Part shown: positions 42,455-52,200 of the stretch, in pieces | How positions within the stretch are numbered: position 1 is the stretch's first letter | Layout: every line of letters begins with the position of its first letter | DNA from: [Flexibacter] sp. ATCC 35208 | GTDB taxonomy: Bacteria > Bacteroidota > Bacteroidia > Chitinophagales > Chitinophagaceae | Length of the DNA: 64,000 nt | Assembly: GCF_001975825.1 (NCBI RefSeq) | Contig: NZ_MTKN01000039.1 | Location: forward strand, 18,027 to 82,026 | Direction: 5' to 3' | Translations under genes and position numbers: made by a program | Notes under the pieces: generated by a model | Seen by the model: the letters and a program-made list of their open reading frames with translations, nothing else | Told to the model about the DNA's origin: nothing | The model's database searches: none

Positions 42455-44866
42455 ATGAAAAACTGGACACTTTTCCTGGCAGCCGCCTACTGGCTATCCG
42501 CCTGTACAAGCCCAGGACCGGCAAAAGACCAACAATCAGATTCCACGGCCATGAGAAAAAAACTCGGCCCATCCCCCGTACTGGATGCTACTACCGCCAT
42601 CTCACACATGCAGGTGGAAAAAGGACTCGAAGTACAACTCGTAGCGTCGGAACCGTTGATCACAACCCCGGTAGCTATGACCTTCGACGACAAAGGCCGT
42701 ATGTGGGTAGTCGAAATGATGGGGTACATGCCCGATACCGTAGGTACTGGCGAAGATGTGCCCAACGGCAAAGTGGTGATCTTAGAAGATACCACCCATG
42801 ATGGCGTTGCCGACACCCGCAAAGTACTCCTGGACTCGTTGATCCTGCCACGTGCTATCTGTCTTGTTCCCGGCGGCTTTTTGCTGGCCGAACCACCCAA
42901 ACTCTGGTTCGTCCCGGTCAAAAACGACGTAGCCGGCAATCGTGTACTGATCGATGACAAATACACCGAAGGCGGCAACGTAGAGCACCAGCCAAACGGT
43001 CTGCTTCGCGCTATGGACAACTGGATCTACAATGCAAAATCGGATAAACGCTACCGCCAGATCAATGGCAAATGGGTAAAACAGGATACCCACTTCCGTG
43101 GTCAGTGGGGTGTAAGCCAGGATAACTTTGGCCGTCTTTACTCTAACAATAACTCGGAAAACGTACTCGGCGATTACTTTCCACCCGGCCTTGGCGCCCG
43201 CAATCCTAACCAGAAAACAATTGCTGGTTACGACGAGAAGATCGTTCCCGACAACCGTGTCTATCCCATTCACCCGACACCCGGTGTGAACCGTGGTTAT
43301 ATGAAAGGTATCCTCGACGATAGTCTACGCCTGGTAGAAATGACCGCGGCCTGTAGTCCGCTCGTTTACAGGGGGAGCCTCTTAGGCAAAGAATACGACA
43401 ACAACATTTTCGTCGCTGAGCCTTGCGGTAACCTGATCAAACGCAACATCATCCAGGATAGCGGCTATATTGTAAAAGGTCGTCAGGCCTACCAGAAAAA
43501 GGAATTCCTCGCCAGCGATGATGAGCGTTTCCGCCCGGTAAGTCTCTACGACGCACCCGATGGCGCCCTTTATATCGTCGATATGTACCGTGGTATCATC
43601 CAGCATAAGACATACCTGACGCCGTATCTCAAGGACGAGATCAAAAGCCGTAACCTCACCAACCCACTCAATTGTGGTCGTATCTACCGCATTGTCCCTG
43701 CCGGCGCCAAAATGAAGCCGATGGCACTGGACAATAACCCTGACAAGCTCTTTGCGCTGTTAGAGAATCCCAACGGTTGGATCAGGGATAAGGCACAACA
43801 GATGATCATTGATCATCATTATACACAGCTCATTCCACATTTAAAAGAACGCCTGCATCAGGAAGGTAATACCTATGGCGCTATTCATGCTTTATGGACC
43901 CTGGAAGGTTTAGGGGCTTTATCATATAATGAAATTGATTTCCTGCTGCACCAGAAAAACCCATATCTGCAGGCAGCAGCTATCTCCGCGCTGCCATCGG
44001 TAAAATCTCATGGAGCTACTGCCGGATTAAGATCTGGTTCAACTACCGGCGCTTTAGCATCTCCAGCAGCGACTACCACTTTAAGATCTGGTTCAACTAC
44101 CGGCGCTTTAGCCTCTCCAGCAGCGACTACCACTTTAAGATCTGGTTCAGCTACCACCGCTTTAGCACCTCCGGCAGCTACCGCCACCTTAACATCGTTA
44201 GAGAATAATGTATTCCTCGCGCCATACATCGCGTTGGTGTTGCCTTACCTCCCTAACAGTTCCGACCTGCAAACAAAATTGATGACCCACTATGCAAACG
44301 ACCGTTATGTAGCAGATGCGATCATCAATAATAACGGCGGCAAAGAAACCCAACTCTTATCTCAACTAATAAAAATAAATCCTGATACCACCCTTGCCAT
44401 GCGTCGGCATCTCGAAGCCATCATCAAAGATATCGAGACACATCGCAAGGCAAAAATCACCGACGCCCTTGTCAAAGAATACCCCAAAGGCGCCAAACTT
44501 TTCGCCAATATCTGCCAGACCTGCCACGGAAAAGATGGAGAAGGGATCAAATCACTCGCCCCTCCGCTCAACCAGTCGCAACTCGTTACCGGCGATAAGA
44601 ATCGACTGATTTCCATAGTGTTATACGGCCTTACCGGACCTATTGATGTAAATGGAAAACACTACAAAGCACCCGAAATCAGTGCCGATATGCCCGGCAT
44701 TGGCAGCAATGACGAATTCAATGATCAGGACATCGCCGAAGTGCTCAGCTTCATCAGAAATTGTTGGAGTAACCAGGCACCGAAGGTAACGGAGAAGGAT
44801 ATACAGGAGGTAAGGAAGAAGTATAAAGGCAGACAAAAGCCGTTCACAATAGAAGAACTGAACTAA
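42455..44866 (+). CDS. Lipoprotein with beta-propeller dehydrogenase, HEAT and cytochrome c domains
   Basis: The 803-residue product resembles the membrane-bound dehydrogenase/PVC-type proteins of Bacteroidota and Planctomycetes. It has a lipoprotein signal (AAAYWLSAC, Cys17). A six-bladed propeller covers about 50-430 (TPVAMTFDDKGRMWVVEMMG, EHQPNGLLRAMDNWIYNAKS, DGALYIVDMYRGIIQHKTYL). A HEAT-like helical region covers about 430-670, and a C-terminal cytochrome c domain has CQTCH at 687-691 with MPGIGSNDEFNDQDIAEVLS as the probable Met-ligand region. It would oxidise an unknown substrate in the periplasm or at the surface and pass electrons to its heme. Three 18-residue repeats interrupt the HEAT region at about 525-578. 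The gene is solitary. Confidence 0.85.
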   Translation: MKNWTLFLAAAYWLSACTSPGPAKDQQSDSTAMRKKLGPSPVLDATTAISHMQVEKGLEVQLVASEPLITTPVAMTFDDKGRMWVVEMMGYMPDTVGTGEDVPNGKVVILEDTTHDGVADTRKVLLDSLILPRAICLVPGGFLLAEPPKLWFVPVKNDVAGNRVLIDDKYTEGGNVEHQPNGLLRAMDNWIYNAKSDKRYRQINGKWVKQDTHFRGQWGVSQDNFGRLYSNNNSENVLGDYFPPGLGARNPNQKTIAGYDEKIVPDNRVYPIHPTPGVNRGYMKGILDDSLRLVEMTAACSPLVYRGSLLGKEYDNNIFVAEPCGNLIKRNIIQDSGYIVKGRQAYQKKEFLASDDERFRPVSLYDAPDGALYIVDMYRGIIQHKTYLTPYLKDEIKSRNLTNPLNCGRIYRIVPAGAKMKPMALDNNPDKLFALLENPNGWIRDKAQQMIIDHHYTQLIPHLKERLHQEGNTYGAIHALWTLEGLGALSYNEIDFLLHQKNPYLQAAAISALPSVKSHGATAGLRSGSTTGALASPAATTTLRSGSTTGALASPAATTTLRSGSATTALAPPAATATLTSLENNVFLAPYIALVLPYLPNSSDLQTKLMTHYANDRYVADAIINNNGGKETQLLSQLIKINPDTTLAMRRHLEAIIKDIETHRKAKITDALVKEYPKGAKLFANICQTCHGKDGEGIKSLAPPLNQSQLVTGDKNRLISIVLYGLTGPIDVNGKHYKAPEISADMPGIGSNDEFNDQDIAEVLSFIRNCWSNQAPKVTEKDIQEVRKKYKGRQKPFTIEELN
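44027..44188 (+). repeat. In-frame 54-bp minisatellite, three units
   Basis: Units begin at 44027, 44081 and 44135, each exactly 54 bases. The first two differ by about one base; the third has diverged. Each encodes 18 residues starting LRSGSTTGALASPAA. The array lies inside the HEAT-like part of the lipoprotein at 42455 and looks like an expanded flexible linker. Confidence 0.9.
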
Positions 44867-44915
44867 GCAATATAGCGTCGAATTAAGTAATGAAAGACTC
44901 GAATTAACTATCTCT

Positions 44916-44959
44916 GATTTTATTTGTGGTTGGACTGCCGTCCAACCACAAATAAAATC
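44916..44959 (+). terminator. 20-bp perfect hairpin after the cytochrome c lipoprotein gene
   Basis: Arms 44916-44935 and 44940-44959 are perfectly complementary over 20 bp around TGCC. It is the first of two adjacent hairpins at this convergent junction. Confidence 0.7.
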
Positions 44960-44964
44960 CCCTC

Positions 44965-45005
44965 AAAAAAATGGGCTGATTGCGTAGCAATCAGCCCATT
45001 TTTTT
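44965..45005. terminator. 19-bp perfect hairpin before the mqnE stop
   Basis: Arms 44965-44983 and 44987-45005 pair perfectly over 19 bp, poly-A on the left and poly-T on the right, around a GTA loop. With 5 bases between, it forms a pair with the previous hairpin and can terminate mqnE on the minus strand and readthrough on the plus strand. Confidence 0.8.
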
Positions 45006-45027
45006 GCAATTATTTAAAGAAGAAAAA

Positions 45028-46209
45028 CTACTTCGCCATCAATTCCTCATCAGAAAAAACAACATCCGTATAATCCTTAATCTCATTATAAACCGTATCC
45101 CTCTCCACCGGCCTTCTTCCTGCCTGCTTAATCAACATCGCCAACTGCGCCGTATTCATACTCGGATTCTGCTCCTCAGCACCCGCCATTGAATAAATCT
45201 TCGTCGTATCATCTATCGTCCCATCCAGATCATTCACCCCAAATGACAGCGTCAACTGCGCACTCTGCCTACCCAACATCGGCCAATAAGCCTTCAAATG
45301 CGGGAAGTTATCCATATACAAACGAGCTATCGCATACAAACGAAGATCCTCAATCACAGAAACCTCACCCACATGCTCCATCTCATTATCCTTATTCCTA
45401 AATTTCAAAGGAATAAACGTATTAAACCCATGCGTCTCATCCTGCAACTGCCTCAATCTCTCCATATGATCCACCCTATGCCAATACTGCTCAATATGCC
45501 CATATAGCATAGTCGCATTCGTATGCATGCCTAAATTATGCGCCGCTCTATGAATATTCAACCATCCATCCGCATCCACCTTATCATGACAGATCTGCGC
45601 CCGGATCTCCGCATTAAAGATCTCCGCACCTCCGCCTGGCAATGATTGCAATCCGGCATCATGCAGCTTCTTCATCCCTTCTTCCACACTCAGCTTCGCT
45701 TTGCGGAACATATAATCCAACTCCACCGCTGTAAACCCTTTCAGATGCAGATCCGGTCTATGCGCCCTGATCTTCTGCAACAGCTCCACAAAGAAATCCA
45801 GGTTCATCTTCGGATGCACCCCACCCACAATATGTACTTCCGTCACCGGCTGCCCGTCATACTTCTTCACAATATCCAGCATCTGGTCAATGCTCAGTTC
45901 CCAACCCTCTTCCTTATTCTTATAAAGCTTTGAATATGAACAGAATTTACAAGTGAAAATACAAACGTTCGTCGGCTCGATATGGAAGTTCCTGTTGAAA
46001 TAGGTCTTATCTCCATGCATACGTACCCTCACGAAATTGGCCAGTGCGCCCACATAGCCCAGCTCGCCTTTTTCAAACAGCAGTATGCCCTCATCAGTAG
46101 TCAATCGCTCACGCGCGAGCACCTTTTCACCAATGGTCTTCAATGCTTTATCCAGCCTGGAATCCTGCAACAGCGTTTCTACTGCAGGATAATCGTTTTG
46201 AGTTATCAT
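45028..46209 (-). CDS. mqnE: Aminofutalosine synthase MqnE (radical SAM)
   Basis: The 393-residue enzyme carries the radical SAM cluster motif C-x3-C-x2-C as NVCIFTCKFC (Cys83, Cys87, Cys90) in the context FNRNFHIEPTNVCIFTCKFC, typical of MqnE. Other marks are VHIVGGVHPKMNLDFF and SLPGGGAEIFNAEIRAQIC. MqnE joins SAM and an enolpyruvyl benzoate to form aminofutalosine in the futalosine route to menaquinone. MqnC and CofH-type relatives are the alternatives, but the GGGAEIF stretch favours MqnE. Its ATG is 2 bases after the stop of the upstream secreted protease gene, so the two may be co-transcribed, although they have no obvious functional link. No other mqn gene lies in the window. Confidence 0.9.
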   Translation of the reverse strand: MITQNDYPAVETLLQDSRLDKALKTIGEKVLARERLTTDEGILLFEKGELGYVGALANFVRVRMHGDKTYFNRNFHIEPTNVCIFTCKFCSYSKLYKNKEEGWELSIDQMLDIVKKYDGQPVTEVHIVGGVHPKMNLDFFVELLQKIRAHRPDLHLKGFTAVELDYMFRKAKLSVEEGMKKLHDAGLQSLPGGGAEIFNAEIRAQICHDKVDADGWLNIHRAAHNLGMHTNATMLYGHIEQYWHRVDHMERLRQLQDETHGFNTFIPLKFRNKDNEMEHVGEVSVIEDLRLYAIARLYMDNFPHLKAYWPMLGRQSAQLTLSFGVNDLDGTIDDTTKIYSMAGAEEQNPSMNTAQLAMLIKQAGRRPVERDTVYNEIKDYTDVVFSDEELMAK

Positions 46210-46211
46210 CT

Positions 46212-48362
46212 CTAATTCACTTTTATTATCTTATAAGTCTTTGCCTTACTATTTCGGTAAATTAACTTTACAAAATAAACACCATTTGGCTCATTTACCA
46301 AATCAAAAGTGAAACGATTGCTGCCATCGATATTGGAGCCACGCTGTTTAGCGATCAACTGCCCCGAAGTATTATACACCCCAATGAAATCCAGATTGTC
46401 CGGCACCTCCAGGAAGGTTACATACACCTGCCCCGAAGTCGGAACCGGCCCTACCGCAATACCCTTTTCCTTCAGGTAAGCCGGGGTAGACCGGGTAATG
46501 ATATTGATATTATCCAGGTAAATATTGTTCTCCGCATTGCTCACATTTCTGAATACCACCCTGAACTGCCCTTTCTTAATAATCGGCGTCAGGTTGATAG
46601 AGTCCCTGCGCCACTGGGCTGCCGTAGGTACAAACTCAGAAGTTTTGGGTGTGGTGGTCGTTACCAGCGTCTTACCCCATTTATTATACAGGGTATCGTA
46701 GGTCTGTGAACAGTCGGAAGTGGTCATTACCAGCAGACTATCCCATAAATCATTTGTACTACCATTCACATCGGAGTAAGTAGCCGCCGCCACATCGAAG
46801 AAGAGGAAGATGGAATCCACGCCGCTAGGATCGATGGTCGGTGTGCGGATATCGTCTATTTCACCATTTACATCGTAAGCCAGGTTGCGCATTTCAATAG
46901 CGTAGTAACTGCTATCGCCACGGGTCACCGCCGTCCTTTCCCAGGTATATGAACCATCCGGGTTAGAGATCTCCCAGCCGGCAGGCGGGAAGGTGGAGCT
47001 TTCGAAACCTTCTTTCAGCGGGAAAGTAATATTGTTATAATAGCTTGTAGTCGTCCATGCAGTGTCGTTAGTCGCATCGTCATCAGCCGAGCCATTCGGC
47101 AGGGTCGTGAAGGCTTTCAGTATATGCTCGCCTACATCGAGTGTGCTGTTAGCCAGACTCACAGTATCCGTTTTTAAAGCCGCCAGACTACCCGTCCATG
47201 CGGTCGTATACACGGTACCATCGTCTACCTGGTAGTTGATATTTACTTTGGTCAGTGTTGTCAAACCAAAGTTTTTCAGGATCACGGAAGGGGTAATGCT
47301 CGCATCACACTGTTGGTTGTACGGGGTGATCACGGATTCCACTTCGGCATCCAGTGTTTTCAGATTCAGTGGCGTACAGCCGTCGGAAGTGAGGAGCGAA
47401 GCCCTGTCGTCGGTGAGGGTAGCACGGATCACGTCTACCTGTTCTGTAGTAAAAAGTACCAGGCAGGCATCATCTGAATAGTCCATGTAGTTTTCGAACA
47501 TATACCCCGGATTGGAGGTCGCGCATTGGTCAACCTGTGGCCATGCCGGACAGCCATAAGTGGCCTTTGCCTGTTTAGGGGTATCGTCGATACCGTCATC
47601 TGCCGCACAGGCATCTTCATCTCCCCATATGTGACGGAGGTTGAAGTAGTGACCTATTTCGTGGGTGGCAGTACGGCCTTTATTGTAGGGAGAGGCAGCG
47701 GTACCCGTAGTACCGAAACCGGTATAATCAATGACAACGCCCTGTTGGTTGTCTGCATATAATCCAGGGAAAGTAGCGACACCCAGGTACCCGCTTTCCA
47801 GGTGACATACCCAGATGTTCAGGTATTTAGTGCCATCCCATTGGTCAGCGCCACTGGAACTGGCGAACTTTACGGCCTTGGCAGCCGAAGTAATGCTAAA
47901 ACTTGATTTTGTAGTAGTTACGCGCTCTATCCCACTTGTTACTTCACCTGATGGTGTACGCTGTGCCAGACAAAACTGGATCTTGGAATCTCCAACCAGT
48001 GTTTTCCATACACTCGGCAGAATGCTGGTATCTGTGTTCAAAGCAGCATAGTCCCTGTTCAGTACATCGATCTGTGATTGTACCTGTGCGTCGGTAACGA
48101 CAGCTGTGTTTTGCAGTACAATGTGAACGACTACAGGAATGGTAACGGTGTTGTATGTAGCGGTCGTTTTGGCCTCTGCTCTGTTTAATTTGATAGCAGA
48201 AATCTTTGAGCGGTTGCGTGCTTCAATCTTATCACGTAGTACCTGCAAGGATGGATTTTCCTTGATCTGTTCCTGAACAGCTATTTCGGTGCCACACTGG
48301 CGTTGGCCCAAGGCAGGTAATGATAGGAAGACGGTTAGGATAAAAAGGGTAAAATTGCGCAA
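46212..48362 (-). CDS. Type IX-secreted M43 zinc metalloprotease
   Basis: The 716-residue secreted protein starts at TTG, the only possible start because a TGA lies two codons upstream and no internal Met precedes the signal peptide (NFTLFILTVFLSLPALGQ). A propeptide-like stretch leads to the M43 (pappalysin/cytophagalysin) domain at about 70-330. The zinc motif HEIGHYFNLRH is at 234-244, with IWGDEDACAADDGIDDTP after it and the Met-turn ENYMDYSDDACL. CARDB/Ig-like and MAM-like domains follow (GFESSTFPPAGWEISNPDGS). The C-terminus (PVPTSGQVYVTF to VYFVKLIYRN and KTYKIIKV) is a type IX secretion sorting domain. It is probably a surface or secreted peptidase. Confidence 0.9.
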   Translation of the reverse strand: MRNFTLFILTVFLSLPALGQRQCGTEIAVQEQIKENPSLQVLRDKIEARNRSKISAIKLNRAEAKTTATYNTVTIPVVVHIVLQNTAVVTDAQVQSQIDVLNRDYAALNTDTSILPSVWKTLVGDSKIQFCLAQRTPSGEVTSGIERVTTTKSSFSITSAAKAVKFASSSGADQWDGTKYLNIWVCHLESGYLGVATFPGLYADNQQGVVIDYTGFGTTGTAASPYNKGRTATHEIGHYFNLRHIWGDEDACAADDGIDDTPKQAKATYGCPAWPQVDQCATSNPGYMFENYMDYSDDACLVLFTTEQVDVIRATLTDDRASLLTSDGCTPLNLKTLDAEVESVITPYNQQCDASITPSVILKNFGLTTLTKVNINYQVDDGTVYTTAWTGSLAALKTDTVSLANSTLDVGEHILKAFTTLPNGSADDDATNDTAWTTTSYYNNITFPLKEGFESSTFPPAGWEISNPDGSYTWERTAVTRGDSSYYAIEMRNLAYDVNGEIDDIRTPTIDPSGVDSIFLFFDVAAATYSDVNGSTNDLWDSLLVMTTSDCSQTYDTLYNKWGKTLVTTTTPKTSEFVPTAAQWRRDSINLTPIIKKGQFRVVFRNVSNAENNIYLDNINIITRSTPAYLKEKGIAVGPVPTSGQVYVTFLEVPDNLDFIGVYNTSGQLIAKQRGSNIDGSNRFTFDLVNEPNGVYFVKLIYRNSKAKTYKIIKVN

Positions 48363-48703
48363 AGTTCAAGTTTGAAAGTTAAAATTAGCGGCTGTTGTCC
48401 GAAAATTCGGGGAAAGTTACAATCTTTTGTCACACACTTTAAAGATATTTTTCAAAAATTAGGGAGTCATTTTGAATGTATTCCTAACTATTTATAGGGG
48501 GAGATAATTCAAAAAGAGACCCATGATTTCAGGAAAGTCCTTCTGTAACAATTGATTGGCTCTCGATTGTTTGACCGCGATTTTTTCAAATTGTTTAAAC
48601 GCATTCCTGGTATATTTCGTATTTATGGGATTTTTTGAACAAATACCCAATAAAAAAGGGCAGCTCACCAGAGCCGCCCTTTTGCTAAATTTATTTCCAA
48701 AGA
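48363..48703. other. Intergenic region between thioredoxin and protease genes
   Basis: About 341 bases, AT-rich. It holds the thioredoxin terminator near its right end and, on the left, the upstream region of the protease gene. I see no ORF, RNA or repeat of note in the rest. Confidence 0.5.
48652..48684 (-). terminator. Terminator hairpin after thioredoxin
   Basis: GGGCAGCTC pairs with GAGCCGCCC (one G-T pair) around ACCA, flanked by A and T runs. On the minus strand a T run follows, as expected for an intrinsic terminator of the thioredoxin gene. Confidence 0.75.
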
Positions 48704-49021
48704 TTACAGGTTCGCCTGAATCTTCTTTTCCAATACTGAACGAGGCGCTGCACCTACTTGCTTATCAACTACCTGACCATTCTTAATGAAAAGGATCGCA
48801 GGAATACTTGTAATTCCATAATTGATGGACAACTGAGGATTCTGGTCAACATTTACTTTACCAACATTAACCTTACCAGAGTAATCTTTAGAGAGCTCTT
48901 CGATCACTGGACCGATAGCGCGACAAGGACCACACCATTCTGCCCAGAAATCAATTACGCTCAATTTGTCTGAGCTCAACACTTCGTCTTGGAAGTTGGA
49001 ATCAGTGAATTCTAATGCCAT
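48704..49021 (-). CDS. trxA: Thioredoxin
   Basis: The 105-residue protein is a classical thioredoxin. The redox site WCGPC is at 29-33 within VIDFWAEWCGPCRAIGPVIE, the buried Asp and DQNP turn occur in VNVDQNPQLSINYGI, and the cis-Pro lies in TSIPAILFIKNG. Length is standard, with no signal peptide, so it acts in the cytoplasm as a disulfide reductase fed by thioredoxin reductase. It is upstream of a terminator hairpin and follows dnaE after 266 bases, so it is probably a single-gene transcript. Confidence 0.96.
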   Translation of the reverse strand: MALEFTDSNFQDEVLSSDKLSVIDFWAEWCGPCRAIGPVIEELSKDYSGKVNVGKVNVDQNPQLSINYGITSIPAILFIKNGQVVDKQVGAAPRSVLEKKIQANL

Positions 49022-49287
49022 GTTATTAGTATTTATAAAAATTTTTAAAATCCTGTAATTAATTATGCAAGAATCAAACCGGGCGCAAATTACTGCTTTT
49101 TTGGCATGTTCTGCAAATCGTTATATCGATTATTTACGATGCAAGTTAAATCATTTTTATTCGCCTACTTATTGATAGTATCTATATAAGTATCAACTTC
49201 CGGCGAATTGGTTCTTTTGTCCGCATTATTGGTTATATCTCCGGTCCTGCATTGAAATTCTTTCGTTCAGGAGCTTTAAAAGTTCCT

Positions 49288-52200
49288 TTACTTCGCCGTT
49301 TCTATATACACATCCAGATCAGGCTGTTTCGATAAGAAATGCGCCAGCTCATCATTCATCTCAATATGCTTATTAAACGTATGCATCTTGACCTGCAGAT
49401 CATTATCCCTATCCACCAACTGTAAGAACAACTCACTCGACCCCGGATATTTATTAATATTATCTACTAAAAAGTCAACCAGATCACGTGTGATGAACTT
49501 CGGCATTGTCACTAACCCTACCTTCTTCGTATGCGTCTTCTTCACTTCCTGCAATAACTGTATACTACCTACCTTAAACTCATACTCACTATCATTAAAT
49601 CGTCTTGCCTTAAATCCTCCATTGATAAACAAACACAACCCCGTTTTCAAATAAGGCGCAAACCGGATAAAGTCCTCACTCCACAGCGCAAACTCAAACT
49701 TCCCGCTATAATCTTCCACCGTCATAATGCCAAACTGTCTGTTGTTTCGGGATATACGCTCCTGCGCCCCCGTTACATACACCGCCAGTCTGAAGTTCTT
49801 TTCACGGCCTGGCTTACCACCCCCCGGAGCTGTTATCTCCGCTTGATATTCAACCAGTTCCGATACCTTATTCATATTATAGAACCTGCTCTCAAATCGA
49901 TAATCATCCAGCGGATGCCCGGAAATATAGATCCCCGTCACCTCTCTCTCATTATTCAGCTTCAGGATCAATGGCCATGGATCACAATTTGGCAGTTTCG
50001 GCGGTTCTATCGCCGGCATATCTTCATCGCCAAACAAACTACCAATATTAGAAGACCCTGCGGTTACCTGGTTCCCAAATTTCACAATCTTATCCAAACC
50101 CGTCGTCATATCATTCTCCGGCTTAAAGAAATACTGTGCTCTATGCAACGCCGGGAAACAATCAAACGCCCCCGACATAGCCAGGGCTTCCAGCGATTTC
50201 TTATTTACCGCACGTTGGTTCACTCGCTTGATCAGGTCAAAGATATCTTTGAAGGTGCCCTCTTTTTTACGCTCTTCCAGAATGTTCTCTACCGCTGCTT
50301 CACCCACACCTTTCAAACCTGCCAGGCCGAAACGGATCTGCCCCATCTTGTTCACCGCAAAACCTTTGAAAGATTCATTCACATCCGGCGGCAATACGTC
50401 AATACCCATACGCTTGGCTTCTTCCATGAAGAAGGTGATCTTTTCAATATTGCTCGCACAGTTCAGTACTGCCGCCATGTACTCAGCAGGGTAGTGGGCC
50501 TTCAGGTACGCCGTCTGGTACGCCACAAATGCATAACAGGTAGAGTGTGATTTGTTGAACGCATAGGATGCAAATGCTTCCCAGTCCGTCCACACCTTCT
50601 CACATATCTTCAGATCATGGCCGTTCTTTTCACAACCGTCCATGAACTGTTTCTTCATTTTGTCCAGTACCGCCTTCTGCTTCTTACCCATGGCTTTACG
50701 GAGTACGTCCGCATCACCTTTGGAGAAGTTCGCCAGCTTCTGACTCAGCAACATCACCTGCTCCTGATATACCGAGATACCATAAGTATCACGCATGTAT
50801 TCCTCCATCTCCGGCAGGTCATACACCGTCTCTTCCAGACCATGTTTACGACGGATGAACAACGGAATGTACTCCAGTGGCCCCGGACGGTACAAGGCGT
50901 TCATCGCAATCAGGTCATCAAATCTATCGGGCTTCAACTCACGGAGGTACTTTTGCATACCGGGCGACTCGAACTGGAACGTTGCGTTCGTCTCTCCCTT
51001 CTGGTACAACTCGTAAGTACGTGCATCATCCAGCGGAATATCGTCGATAGAGATTACTACCCCGTGGTTCATTTTGATCAGTTCCAGCGCACCCTTGATG
51101 ATGGTCAGGGTTTTCAGACCCAAAAAGTCCATCTTGATTACACCGGCGCTTTCAATGATACTACCTTCAAACTGGGTTACCAGCAGATCAGAATCCTTCG
51201 CTGTAGACACCGGTATCAGGTCGTACAGATCCTTTGGCGCAATGATAATACCTGCCGCATGGATACCTGTATTTCGTACGGACCCTTCCAGTACGCAGGC
51301 CTCGCGGAGCACTTCGCCCTGCAGGTCGTCGCCTTTGATGATCTCGCGGAGTTTCCTTACGTTTTCAAGGTCTTCGGGTCCGAGTCCCTCTTTCTCTGCC
51401 AGACTCTTCTCACCCTCATCGATCGGGGCATTGAAGATACGGTCCAGCTGTATACCCGGTTTATCGGGCACCATCTTGGCCAGCATATTGGATTCTACCA
51501 GTGGCAGGTCCATCACACGGGCCACGTCTTTGATACTCATTTTGGCAGCCATGGTACCATAGGTAATGATCTGCGCTACCTGGTTCTTGCCATATTTGTC
51601 TACCACATAGTCAATCACTTTCTGACGGCCTTCATCATCGAAGTCCGTATCAATATCGGGCATGCTCTTACGTTCCGGATTCAGGAAACGCTCGAACAGG
51701 AGGTTATACTTGATCGGGTCAATATTGGTGATCCCAATGGAATAAGCCACCGCCGATCCCGCTGCTGATCCACGGCCGGGACCGATAAATACCCCCAGAT
51801 CGCGACCTGCCTTGATAAAGTCAGATACGATGAGGAAGTAACCGGCAAATCCCATGTTCTCAATTACCTGTAGTTCGAAGTTCAGGCGTTCTTCCACTTC
51901 TGCCGTGATCTCCGCATACTTCATACGGGCACCTTCCATGGTCAGGTGGCGCAGGTACTGATCCTGCGTAAAGAAGCCCGGCGGGATCGGGAAGTTTGGG
52001 AGCAGGATGTCTTTTTTCAGGTCCAGCAGTTCCACCTTGTCCACGATCTCATTGGTATTGTCAATGGCCTGTGGCAGGTCGTGGAAGAGACGTGACATCT
52101 CGTCTGTGGTCTTGAAATAAAACTCGTCGTTATAGAATGCGAAGCGGGTATTTTTCTTACCTCCTTCGTCTTCGTTAAATTCTTTGTTGGTTGGGGTGGA

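Noticed and set aside
44027..44188. Possible CRISPR array
   Set aside because: The three units are contiguous with no spacers, are exactly divisible by three and lie in frame inside a coding gene. This is a coding minisatellite.
44008..44229. Antisense repeat-containing frame over the minisatellite
   Set aside because: It is open only because the 54-base repeats are open in several frames. The sense frame continues through a full lipoprotein with domain motifs on both sides.
49843..51768. Two long plus-strand frames (235 and 383 codons) antisense to dnaE
   Set aside because: Both mirror conserved polymerase sequence on the minus strand and show no family motif, signal or ribosome binding site of their own.
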